From positions 2,072,501-2,136,500 of the forward strand of contig CP101033.1 of NCBI GenBank assembly GCA_041319085.1: 64,000 bases of DNA, read 5' to 3'. The position numbers were made by a program, and so were the translations under genes. The DNA is from Aeromonas veronii (GTDB lineage Bacteria > Pseudomonadota > Gammaproteobacteria > Enterobacterales > Aeromonadaceae). Below are positions 29,553 to 37,707 of the stretch, piece by piece (the stretch's first letter is position 1; each line of letters begins with the position of its first letter). Under the pieces are notes generated by a model. It had not been told where the DNA came from and searched no databases. It was given only the letters and a program-made list of their open reading frames with translations.

Positions 29553-30167
29553 TTACCCTTGCGCCAACACCGGCTGGCGCTGGCAAGCCGCCATCGCCTC
29601 GGCACTGGCCAGCTGCTTCTGGCGGTTCAGATCGCTGAGGGACGCAGGGGTCACCAAGCGCAACGCCTGGGTCGGGCATACCTCGACACAGGCCGGGCCC
29701 GCCTCACGGTGACGACAGAGATCGCACTTCAAGGCTTGCGCCTTGAGCTGCGGGCGCTTAAACAGCGCATCGGCAGCGGGCGCCACCTCTTTCACCACCA
29801 CCGCCATAGCACCGTAAGGACAGGCCACCACACAGGATTTGCAGCCGATACAGCGCTCCTGCAACACCTTGACGCAACCATCCTCACTGACGATGGCATT
29901 ATTGGGACACGCCACGCCGCACGGCTTGTCTTCACACTGGCGGCAGAGCACCGGTGTGGTTACCTTGCTGCCGACAATCACCTTCAGGCGCGGCTGGAAA
30001 TAGCTGTCCTTGGAGACCAGATGTCCATCCTCGATGGCAAGACGCAGGCCGCCCTCCCGCTCAACGGTACCCGTGCAGGACGTTGACTGGTGTGAAACGG
30101 CGCAGGCCACCTCACAGGTACGACACCCAATACAAAGACTGGGATCTGCAATCACGAAGCTGTTCAT
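29553..30167 (-). CDS. hydN: HydN-like 4Fe-4S ferredoxin protein
   Basis: This 204-residue protein binds several 4Fe-4S clusters: CIGCRTCEVAC, CRQCEDKPCGVACP, CIGCKSCVVACP and CDLCRHREAGPACVEVCP. It is an electron carrier to or from FdhF in E. coli formate metabolism. The chosen ATG starts the family-typical MNSFVIADPSLC; a longer frame upstream has no conserved sequence. fdhF lies 134 bp downstream with its own repeat-containing leader, so the two genes may share or duplicate FhlA control. Confidence 0.88.
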   Translation of the reverse strand: MNSFVIADPSLCIGCRTCEVACAVSHQSTSCTGTVEREGGLRLAIEDGHLVSKDSYFQPRLKVIVGSKVTTPVLCRQCEDKPCGVACPNNAIVSEDGCVKVLQERCIGCKSCVVACPYGAMAVVVKEVAPAADALFKRPQLKAQALKCDLCRHREAGPACVEVCPTQALRLVTPASLSDLNRQKQLASAEAMAACQRQPVLAQG

Positions 30168-30750
30168 AGAGAGGGATCCTAAATGTTTCATTACTGCCGC
30201 ACTGGCATCGCCCAACGTGCCCAAGTGTCATCCCCGAGGGGCCCACACTCACACCTCGACGACGCAGCCGACTAACCCACAAAGCATTTATCAGACCAAA
30301 AACGAAATTGAGTGAAATAAAATTTGCAAGCAACTGAAAATGAAAGGGTAATAAGAATGAGGAAGCGGGGTTTTCAGGTCAATGACGATAACCACCACGT
30401 CCAGTAAAAATGTGATCGACACGACAAAAGTGACGAGCTCGACACCGGCTGACAGCCCTACCTGATGCCGCCTCATCAGAGATGGATTACGGGGCCGCTG
30501 ATTGTTTGGTTGGTGATGCCATCGATCGGTTGATACGGCTTAACGACCTCCCTTGAATCCCTCATGCTTCTGGTATGCATCACTGTTCGCACTCCTCGTT
30601 GCAACGCCAACAGCATATATTGCCGCGGCAAGACTTCTGCCGGTCATGTCGCTATCGTTGTCCAACCTGCCCCATCCCACTTATATGAGACCTTAATGAA
30701 GCACCCTTTATGTTGATCATAGCCAACAGAGATCAGGATTATGTCGGTCG
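30168..30750. other. Intergenic region between hydN and the recombinase gene
   Basis: 583 bp with no convincing gene. The hydN promoter should be here. A partial sigma-54-like GG...GC pair near 30,215 does not have the proper spacing. I see no tRNA or att-like repeat. Confidence 0.4.
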
Positions 30751-32061
30751 CTATTTTTTAGCTGAGTTATCTCTCACTTGTTGGTTCAGTCGGTCCAGCG
30801 GCTTTTGCTGGGCGCTCTCATGTCGTTCGCTGTTGCTGGTGTGCAGGTATTTCGAAGTGGTGTCGATGCTGTCATGTCCTGCATCCGCCTGTACGTGGGA
30901 AAGCGGCCGACCATTTAGGTTGATGTCATGGGTGATCCCGCTATGGCGAATGGCATGGGGAGAGAGTTGCCGCATTTCAGCCCCATCCTGGGTAAATCCA
31001 TCCTGCTCGGCCAACTCGGCCCCCTTGCCGATGATCACCATGATCAAATCCCGTAACTGGCGAATACCGAGATTGGCGTTTAGCTCGCCCTGCTCGCGGC
31101 CGTGGGCTGCCGCTTTATGGCGAACGAACAGCGGTGTCTGTTCATCCGGTGTTGGCAAGGGAGAGAGACCGAGGAAACGGCGGTAGCGTTCGAGTGCCGC
31201 CAACAGCGCTTGGGATACCGCTACGGTACGCCGTTTGCCCCCTTTGCTTTGCGGAATAAAGTAGCCCCAGACGCCGGTTTTGCGATCCCGTCTGAACTGC
31301 CCCATCACAGGGGTAAAGCCCGGCCGGGCCGCCACCTCAGAGATCCGCAGATAGCAGGCATACATCAGAATGATGAGAAAACGGCTGCGCTCGTGCTGCT
31401 CCGGATGGTCGTTGGCAAAGGTATCGGCGGCCTGCATCACGTATGACCACTGCAGCTCGCTGAAGGCCTGCACCTGATCATCGGCCTCCAGCTGTTGCGG
31501 CCGTTTGACCCGCTGCAGTAGCAGAGCGGGATTCCTGTCCATGTACTCCTCCTGGATCAGGAACTGGAAGAAGGCGGACAAGATGGCGAGCTTGGTCTTC
31601 ATCGCCGGCTCGCTCAGGCGATAGGGCAAGGTGCGGCCCAGCTCCCGCTTGCCGAGAAACGGTCGCCATTGCGGGTTGGGCAACCGCTCTCCCCACTCCT
31701 TGTCGAGGACAAACTGCGCCACGTTGCGATAGGCGATCAACTCTTCAGGGGGCGACTGACAGTAGTCGAGATAGCGGATCATGATGCGGCGAGTGAGGTC
31801 TTTCGGGCTGATGGCCGCCTCGCGAAAGCACCAGTGCAAAAAAGTGGTCAGTTCGCTGCGATAGGTTTTGTAGTTGTTTTCGCTGTTGCGCTGCTCCAGC
31901 AGCCAATCGACCACCAGTTCGTAAACCAGCCCGGCATCGGGCACATCGTTGAGGCTGAGGTTGGCAAGGTACTGATTGACCTGCGGGTTGCCGGCTTCCA
32001 GATAGATCAGGCTGTCAAACAGTGGCATAGCCGGCGGCAAGGATAATAGGTGTTGAGTCAT
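30751..32061 (-). CDS. Tyrosine site-specific recombinase
   Basis: This 436-residue protein has an N-terminal SAM-like DNA-binding domain (about 45-200) and a C-terminal tyrosine recombinase domain. Catalytic residues look complete: Arg in LRISEVA, Lys in SKGGKRR, His/Arg in HAIRHSG, a GHDSIDTTSKYLHT box with the nucleophile Tyr. It is not next to the prophage end, since the rplT-thrS operon lies between, and no repeats flank it. It may be a resident chromosomal recombinase or a relic of an older element. The target site is unknown. Confidence 0.82.
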   Translation of the reverse strand: MTQHLLSLPPAMPLFDSLIYLEAGNPQVNQYLANLSLNDVPDAGLVYELVVDWLLEQRNSENNYKTYRSELTTFLHWCFREAAISPKDLTRRIMIRYLDYCQSPPEELIAYRNVAQFVLDKEWGERLPNPQWRPFLGKRELGRTLPYRLSEPAMKTKLAILSAFFQFLIQEEYMDRNPALLLQRVKRPQQLEADDQVQAFSELQWSYVMQAADTFANDHPEQHERSRFLIILMYACYLRISEVAARPGFTPVMGQFRRDRKTGVWGYFIPQSKGGKRRTVAVSQALLAALERYRRFLGLSPLPTPDEQTPLFVRHKAAAHGREQGELNANLGIRQLRDLIMVIIGKGAELAEQDGFTQDGAEMRQLSPHAIRHSGITHDINLNGRPLSHVQADAGHDSIDTTSKYLHTSNSERHESAQQKPLDRLNQQVRDNSAKK

Positions 32062-32154
32062 AAGATGGACTGGATGTAGACAAGATAGAGGACAACCAAA
32101 AGGACGGGGCTTCCCGCAAGGATCTGGTGATGTAAAACTGTAAATTACAGATAC

Positions 32155-32180
32155 AAAAAAGGAGGCCTGAGCCTCCTTTT
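32155..32180 (-). terminator. Terminator of the thrS-infC-rpmI-rplT operon
   Basis: On the minus strand AAAAGGAGGC-TCAG-GCCTCCTTTTTT forms a compact stem with a long T tract, 22 bases after the rplT stop. Confidence 0.92.
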
Positions 32181-32201
32181 AGCGTTTATAACAGGACTGG
32201 A

Positions 32202-32558
32202 TTAAACCAGAGCTGCTTTAGCTTTTTCAACCAGGGCGGTGAAAGCCAGCTTGTCGTGAACGGCGATATCGGACAGGATCTTGCGATCGATCTCGATAGA
32301 AGCCTTCTTCAGACCGTTGATCAGACGGCTGTAGGACAGACCGTTCTGACGGGCTGCAGCGTTGATACGCGCAATCCACAGCTGACGGAACTGACGCTTT
32401 TTCTGGCGACGGTCACGGTAGGCATACTGACCAGCTTTGGTTACCGCTTGTACCGCTACGCGGTAAACACGGGAACGGGCGCCGTAGTAACCTTTGGCGG
32501 CTTTCATTACTTTCTTGTGACGAGCGCGAGCAGTCACACCACGTTTAACTCTTGGCAT
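32202..32558 (-). CDS. rplT: 50S ribosomal protein L20
   Basis: This 118-residue protein has the highly conserved N-terminus [16 protein letters not shown] and the internal [18 protein letters not shown]20 is an early 23S rRNA binder in 50S assembly and, in E. coli, represses its own operon by binding the rpmI-rplT mRNA. It is last in the thrS-infC-rpmI-rplT cluster and is followed by a strong terminator. In E. coli pheST comes next; here a recombinase gene stands in that position. Confidence 0.98.
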   Translation of the reverse strand: MPRVKRGVTARARHKKVMKAAKGYYGARSRVYRVAVQAVTKAGQYAYRDRRQKKRQFRQLWIARINAAARQNGLSYSRLINGLKKASIEIDRKILSDIAVHDKLAFTALVEKAKAALV

Positions 32559-32573
32559 TTTTCACATCCCCCC

Positions 32574-32771
32574 TTATGCGTACGGCAGACAAGCGACAAC
32601 ACGTTTGTGGTCGGCAGCAGAAACCATGAATTTCGGTCCCAGCTGACGCTTACGCTTGCTGCTCTTCTTGGTCAGGATGTGACGCAGGTGGTTGTGCTTG
32701 CACTTGAAGCGACCCGAGCCAGTCTTTTTGAAGCGCTTTGCAGCACCCCGGTTGGTTTTCATCTTCGGCAT
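32574..32771 (-). CDS. rpmI: 50S ribosomal protein L35
   Basis: This 65-residue basic protein begins [19 protein letters not shown], typical of L35. It lies 15 bases before rplT, with which it is normally co-translated and co-repressed by L20. An 11-bp perfect inverted repeat stands in the spacer to infC. Confidence 0.97.
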   Translation of the reverse strand: MPKMKTNRGAAKRFKKTGSGRFKCKHNHLRHILTKKSSKRKRQLGPKFMVSAADHKRVVACLPYA

Positions 32772-32817
32772 TTCATACTCCGCATTGTGAGTGACAACAA
32801 AATCGCAAGGCGAACCA

Positions 32818-32841
32818 ACTCATGGGGCAAGCCCCATGAGT
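32818..32841 (-). promoter_or_regulatory. Perfect hairpin in the infC-rpmI spacer
   Basis: ACTCATGGGGC-AA-GCCCCATGAGT is an 11-bp perfect inverted repeat with a 2-nt centre. No U tract follows, so it is unlikely to be a simple terminator. In E. coli this region is part of the L20 translational control element, so an RNA regulatory role is plausible. Confidence 0.5.
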
Positions 32842-32857
32842 CAATTTCTTGTGGGCC

Positions 32858-33406
32858 TTAAGATTTCTTCTTAGGTGCGAGAACCATCACAGCTTGACGG
32901 CCTTCGACTTTCGGGAACGATTCGACTACGGCCAACTCTTCCAGATCGTTCTTGACGCGCTCCAGAACCTTGATACCAAGATCCTGGTGGGCCATTTCAC
33001 GACCACGGAAGCGCAGGGTGACCTTAGCCTTGTCCCCGTCTTCCAGAAAGCGAACCAGGTTGCGTAGTTTTACCTGATAGTCGCCTTCGTCAGTACCAGG
33101 ACGGAATTTGATTTCCTTGACCTGGACGACTTTCTGCTTTTTCTTCTGTTCTTTGGTTGTTTTGCTCTTTTCGTAGAGGAATTTGCCGTAATCCATGATC
33201 CGGCAAACGGGCGGCTCAGCATTTGGACTGATCTCGACCAGATCAACTCCGGCCTCTGCGGCCAAGTTCAGCGCATCCTGAATGGAGGTGATACCAATGG
33301 CTTCACCATCCAGACCAGTCAGACGAACTTCTTTCAGACGGATCTCTTCATTGATCCGGTGAGCGCGGGCTTGCGGTTGCTTGCCCAGTTTTTTTCCGCC
33401 TTTTAT
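32858..33406 (-). CDS. infC: Translation initiation factor IF-3, apparent AUA start
   Basis: IF-3 checks start codons and prevents 30S-50S joining. The body is conserved: [44 protein letters not shown] and [11 protein letters not shown]. Reading upstream without a break, the protein begins [19 protein letters not shown], matching E. coli MKGGK...RPNRIN. The codon before KGG is ATA, not ATG, GTG, TTG or the ATT of E. coli. A GGAGG inside the last codons of thrS lies 8 nt before it. IF-3 autoregulates through its rare AUU start in E. coli; AUA should serve the same purpose. This start gives 182 residues (E. coli 180). Confidence 0.93.
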   Translation of the reverse strand: MKGGKKLGKQPQARAHRINEEIRLKEVRLTGLDGEAIGITSIQDALNLAAEAGVDLVEISPNAEPPVCRIMDYGKFLYEKSKTTKEQKKKQKVVQVKEIKFRPGTDEGDYQVKLRNLVRFLEDGDKAKVTLRFRGREMAHQDLGIKVLERVKNDLEELAVVESFPKVEGRQAVMVLAPKKKS

Positions 33407-33409
33407 AGC

Positions 33410-35338
33410 TTATTCCTCCACTTTCTTTTGTCCGCGGGTCTGAACTTCCTGGGTCAACAGAGCGATGAACTCTTCAACAGGATAAGTGCCCAGGTCAGCC
33501 CCTTTACGAGTCCGTACTGCAATCTTACCGGCTTCAACTTCTTTATCACCGCAGACCAGCATGAAAGGTACTCGCTTCAAAGTATGCTCGCGGATTTTAA
33601 AGCCAATCTTCTCATTTCTCAAGTCTGCTTTTGCGCGAAGGCCCGCATCATTCAATGCTTTGGCTACTTTCACCGCATAATCGGCCTGATTATCCGTGAT
33701 ATTCATGACCACAGCCTGAGTCGGTGCCAACCAGGTCGGGAACAGACCGGCGTACTCTTCAGTCAGAATACCGATGAAACGCTCGATAGAACCCAGAATG
33801 GCCCGGTGGATCATCACAGGTACGTGGCGATCGTTGTTTTCACCCACGTAAGTGGCACCCAGACGACCAGGCAGGGCAAAGTCGAGCTGCACGGTACCAC
33901 ATTGCCACGCACGATCAAGGCAATCGTGCAGGGTAAATTCAATCTTGGGACCGTAGAATGCCCCTTCACCCGGCTGCAGATCGTACTTCAGACCGTTGAG
34001 CTCCAGCGCTTCGGCCAGTGCTTGCTCGGCGCGATCCCACATCTCGTCGGAGCCGATACGCTGCTCGGGACGAGTGGAGAGCTTGACCACGATGTTCTCG
34101 AAGCCAAAGGTACCGTAGACGTCATAGACCATACGAATACAGCCAGAGACCTCTTCCATGATCTGCTCTTCGGTACAGAAGATATGCGCGTCATCCTGGG
34201 TAAAACCACGCACCCGCATCAGGCCGTGCAGGGAACCTGACGGCTCGTTGCGGTGGCAGGAGCCAAACTCGGCCATACGCAAAGGCAGATCGCGGTAGGA
34301 CTTCAGGCCCTGGTTGAAGATCTGGACGTGACCCGGGCAGTTCATCGGCTTGATGGCGTACTCGCGGTTCTCGGACTGGGTGGTGAACATGGCCTGGGCA
34401 TATTTTTCCCAGTGACCTGAACGCTCCCACAGGACGCGGTCCATCATGAACGGACCTTTCACTTCCTGATAGTCGTACTCTTTGAGCTTGCCGCGGATAA
34501 AGGTTTCCAGCTCACGGAAGATGGTCCAGCCATCGTTGTGCCAGAACACCATACCGGGCGCTTCTTCCTGCATGTGATACAGGTCGAGCTGCTTGCCGAT
34601 CTTGCGGTGGTCGCGCTTTGCGGCCTCTTCCAGGCGCTGCAGATAGGCCTTGAGCTGCTTCTTGTCAGCCCAGGCGGTACCGTAGATACGCTGCAGCATC
34701 TTGTTGTTGGAGTCGCCACGCCAGTAGGCGCCGGACATCTTCAGCAACTTGAAGTGGTGGCAGTGACGCATGTTGGGCACGTGCGGGCCGCGACACATGT
34801 CGATGTACTCTTCGTGATGATAGAGACCTGGCTGGTCATCACGGGCAATGTTCTGATCCAGGATTTCGACTTTGTAAGACTCGCCGCGCGCCTCGAATAC
34901 ATCGCGCGCTTCTTGCCAGGAGACTTTCTTCTTGATGACGTCGTAATCCTTGGCTACCAGCGCCAGCATGCGCTCTTCCAGGGCAGCCAGATCTTCATCG
35001 GTCAGGGTGCGGTCAAGATCAACGTCATAGTAGAAGCCGTTGTCGATGACAGGACCGATGGCCATCTTGGTCTGGGGCCAGAGTTGCTTGATAGCATGAC
35101 CCAGCAAGTGGGCGCAGGAGTGGCGCAGGATGTCCAGACCTTCTTCGTCTTTGGCGGTGATAATGGCCAGCGCAGCATCGGATTCGATCAGCTCGCACGC
35201 ATCCACCAGTTCACCGTTTACCCGACCGGCAATGCACGCCTTGGCGAGACCGGGACCGATGTCCGCAGCCACATCCATGACGGAAACAGAGTGGGCAAAT
35301 TGACGTTGGCTGCCGTCAGGCAGAGTAATGATTGGCAT
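33410..35338 (-). CDS. thrS: Threonyl-tRNA synthetase
   Basis: This 642-residue class II synthetase, the same length as E. coli ThrS, charges tRNA-Thr. It begins with the TGS domain ([13 protein letters not shown]), then the editing domain with [16 protein letters not shown], the catalytic core with [21 protein letters not shown] and [12 protein letters not shown], and an anticodon-binding C-terminus. The start was set at the ATG that aligns with the TGS domain, after AAGGAAAC. The infC ribosome site lies within its last codons. The prophage begins just upstream, so its promoter may lie close to the phage junction. Confidence 0.97.
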   Translation of the reverse strand: MPIITLPDGSQRQFAHSVSVMDVAADIGPGLAKACIAGRVNGELVDACELIESDAALAIITAKDEEGLDILRHSCAHLLGHAIKQLWPQTKMAIGPVIDNGFYYDVDLDRTLTDEDLAALEERMLALVAKDYDVIKKKVSWQEARDVFEARGESYKVEILDQNIARDDQPGLYHHEEYIDMCRGPHVPNMRHCHHFKLLKMSGAYWRGDSNNKMLQRIYGTAWADKKQLKAYLQRLEEAAKRDHRKIGKQLDLYHMQEEAPGMVFWHNDGWTIFRELETFIRGKLKEYDYQEVKGPFMMDRVLWERSGHWEKYAQAMFTTQSENREYAIKPMNCPGHVQIFNQGLKSYRDLPLRMAEFGSCHRNEPSGSLHGLMRVRGFTQDDAHIFCTEEQIMEEVSGCIRMVYDVYGTFGFENIVVKLSTRPEQRIGSDEMWDRAEQALAEALELNGLKYDLQPGEGAFYGPKIEFTLHDCLDRAWQCGTVQLDFALPGRLGATYVGENNDRHVPVMIHRAILGSIERFIGILTEEYAGLFPTWLAPTQAVVMNITDNQADYAVKVAKALNDAGLRAKADLRNEKIGFKIREHTLKRVPFMLVCGDKEVEAGKIAVRTRKGADLGTYPVEEFIALLTQEVQTRGQKKVEE

Positions 35339-35555
35339 TATGTGTTTCCTTATACAGTGGTGACCCGTACCAAAGGCCACATGTAAGAGCGATAATTCCT
35401 TTAATATCAAGCTATTCACTCTAGTGTTTCACCATAAACCAAACGGTTAGTACACTGCGTGATACACACTTTGTTTTGTGTGCCGCGCTGTCAATCTCAG
35501 GATCCGGCGGGGATTGTATCAAATGTCACCTATCGGGCAAGCGGCATAGTTCGCA

Positions 35556-36599
35556 TTATCCCACCTCTACCTCCGGCGACTCACTGCTGTTCGGCTTCTC
35601 TGCCTCGATGTCACAGGTGTAGCCGCCGGTGCAGTCGATCGAGTGGGTGACGCGGGAGATCAGCCATTGGCTGTCGATGTCTGGCCGAAATCCTGTGGTG
35701 GTCAGCGGTGCTTCTGCCAGATAGCCTGGGTCGCCGACTGCTGACAGTGCCAGTGTCTCCTGTGCCCGTTCCCTGCGCGACAGCTCGGCGCGGGCGGCGG
35801 CCAATGCCATCTCTTCGGTCGGGTAGTATTGGCGCAGGCGGCGCACTGGTTCCCCCTGCCCCATCTTGACCTCGTTGCGCTTGGAGTTCTTCACCGCATG
35901 CCAGTAGGCGACCACCATCCCGGCGGTTTCCCGCTTCGACTTCACCAAGCGGTAACTCGAGCAGTCTCCGGCGGAGATGGTCACAGGTGGCAGCGGCTTA
36001 CCACTGACAGAACGGGACTCCCCGCGCTTGGAGAGGATCAGCTTGCCAGCGGCAGGCTTGATGATGGCGTCATAGCGCTTGGCCATGCGCACCAGCAGGT
36101 TGATATCTGACTCGTCTGATTGATCGGTGTGGGGTAGCGCGATGGCGGCCAGTGACGGCGCCACGGCAGCCTCCATACCGTGCTCGGTGGCGATGGTCTT
36201 GACCATATCACCCAGAGTGGTGCCCTTCTTCCAGCTGCGGTTTTTCTGGGTCTGCAGGTTAGTCTTGCCGCCCTTGCTCTTGTCGTAGGTGGCGGCGCGG
36301 GCCCTGATGATCAGCTGAGACGGCCAGCCGGCCAGCTCGGCCTCATCGAACACGAACAGCCCCATGTACTGGTTCACCCCGTCATAGCCGAGGTAGAGCT
36401 CAAGCTCAGCCCCTTCCGGCGGGATCAGCAACGGCTTGTCAGGATCGGAGTCGTCCAGGGTGATATCCAGCATGTCCGATTCCAGCCCGACCGCATCGGT
36501 CAGGGTCAGGCTTACGAAGTGCTCGCTGATCTGGCTGGTGATGTCGGCCTTGTTGGCGATGATCTGCCATGTCGGCGCGATGCGGTCTGTCAGCTCCAC
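35556..36599 (-). CDS. D: P2 gpD-like tail protein
   Basis: This 347-residue protein matches the phage late control gene D family, which forms the baseplate hub or tail tip where the spike attaches. The family pattern VSLTLTDAVGLESDMLDITLDD near the N-terminus (positions 28-49) and the SDESDINLLVRMAKRYDAI segment are clear. It is the last gene of the FI-FII-E-T-U-X-D tail operon and the leftmost phage gene. In P2 an ogr activator follows D; here no such gene is seen before the chromosome. Confidence 0.9.
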   Translation of the reverse strand: MELTDRIAPTWQIIANKADITSQISEHFVSLTLTDAVGLESDMLDITLDDSDPDKPLLIPPEGAELELYLGYDGVNQYMGLFVFDEAELAGWPSQLIIRARAATYDKSKGGKTNLQTQKNRSWKKGTTLGDMVKTIATEHGMEAAVAPSLAAIALPHTDQSDESDINLLVRMAKRYDAIIKPAAGKLILSKRGESRSVSGKPLPPVTISAGDCSSYRLVKSKRETAGMVVAYWHAVKNSKRNEVKMGQGEPVRRLRQYYPTEEMALAAARAELSRRERAQETLALSAVGDPGYLAEAPLTTTGFRPDIDSQWLISRVTHSIDCTGGYTCDIEAEKPNSSESPEVEVG

Positions 36600-36802
36600 A
36601 ACCTGACCCCCTGCTCCTGCTGCTGCGGGGCGATATCAGGCATCTTTACCAGCACCCCGGCTGGCAGCACTGGGCCGAGATCGGCAATGCCTGGGTTGGC
36701 ATCGAGCAGCTGCTCAACCAAGCGCCCCTCGAGCGTCTGGTAATACTTCCACGCGATGTAGTCCAGGGTGTCGCCGTCACTGGTGCGATAGGTCTGCATC
36801 AT
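36590..36802 (-). CDS. X: Tail protein X (LysM-like)
   Basis: This 70-residue protein has the compact gpX pattern YRTSDGDTLDYIAWKYY and GLPxG-like LPAGVLVKMPDI, a LysM-related fold found in phage tail proteins. It overlaps both neighbours by a few bases. In P2 itself gene X lies among head genes, but many P2-like tails place it between U and D as here. Confidence 0.88.
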   Translation of the reverse strand: MMQTYRTSDGDTLDYIAWKYYQTLEGRLVEQLLDANPGIADLGPVLPAGVLVKMPDIAPQQQEQGVRLWS

Positions 36803-37707
36803 GCCCCCAGCGTCTGGTTGAAGTTGGATGTTTCGGCATGCACTCGGGTGGATTCAACGGCAGATCGGCTGCAAGAGCTGGTACAGCTGCGAACGGCGGT
36901 GATCGCCTCCGGATCTGTGGTGGTCATGGTGCTGGATAGCAAGGTGGCCGCTCCTGATGCCACCGCCCCGGCATTGGATGCCGCAGAGGCCGCCGACATC
37001 ACGCCATAGATGGCTGATTGCACGTTCTCCAGCGAGTTCAGGTTTTTGCTGGCCTCCTTGAGGTTGCTCACCTGACTTTGCAGATCCCGGGCGGTGCGGA
37101 TGCTGTTTTGCACCGTGGCAATCACCGGCCCCACCGCATTGCCGATCTCGGCAGCTTTGCTCTGCACCGCATCGAGGGCGCTGGTCATCGAGCTGATCGC
37201 AGATCCGACTGTGGCAATGGCCCCATCAGCGAAGCTGCCAAGGCCTGAGCTGGCGGTGGCACCGCTTGCCAGCTTGCCGATCGCGTCGATCTGGTTGGTT
37301 GCGGAGTCGGGGAACCGCTTGAGCGCAATGGTGAACTCCTGCTTGCGCGGGGCCCCTGCGGCGGCAAAGGTACCCTGCTTCTCTTCAAGGCTCTCGATCA
37401 CCCAGCGCCCCATCATCTGCCCTGCCCCACCCACCAGATTGAGCGGCTGGCCGCCTCCGGCGAGCTGGCGCATCTTGTCGAGCTGGCCGCCGCCGCCCTT
37501 GTAATCCGGATAGATGACGCCCACCAGCGAGATCGCCTCACTGGCAGGGCCGGTGTATTGCAGGTTTGGCTGCTTTCCGAAGCGATCCTGTGATGCCCAG
37601 CGGTATTCGCTGCGGCGGGTCAACTCCTGATAGGCGGCGGTGCTGATGCTGAACGGGAATGCCCCGAGCTGCATCATCACGCTGGGGCCAAGGGAAAGGC
37701 CGATCAT
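36799..37707 (-). CDS. U: Tail protein U with long C-terminal extension
   Basis: The first ~135 residues match P2 gpU (MQLGAFPFSISTAAYQELTR, QYTGPASEAISLVGVIYP, PLNLVGGAGQMMGRWVIESL by position 12-110). P2 gpU is about 160 residues, while this protein has 302. The extra ~160 residues are rich in Ala, Ser, Val and Asn, with probable helical and coiled-coil character. gpU is needed to end tail-tube growth in P2. What the extension does is unknown. Confidence 0.85.
   Translation of the reverse strand: MIGLSLGPSVMMQLGAFPFSISTAAYQELTRRSEYRWASQDRFGKQPNLQYTGPASEAISLVGVIYPDYKGGGGQLDKMRQLAGGGQPLNLVGGAGQMMGRWVIESLEEKQGTFAAAGAPRKQEFTIALKRFPDSATNQIDAIGKLASGATASSGLGSFADGAIATVGSAISSMTSALDAVQSKAAEIGNAVGPVIATVQNSIRTARDLQSQVSNLKEASKNLNSLENVQSAIYGVMSAASAASNAGAVASGAATLLSSTMTTTDPEAITAVRSCTSSCSRSAVESTRVHAETSNFNQTLGA

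Noticed and set aside
30200..30230. Sigma-54 promoter before hydN
   Set aside because: GG and GC elements are not 10 bp apart in either alignment, so the -24/-12 pattern fails.
30751..32061. Recombinase as the integrase of the prophage
   Set aside because: The rplT-rpmI-infC-thrS operon lies between it and the phage. Phage order puts the integrase beyond the right edge.
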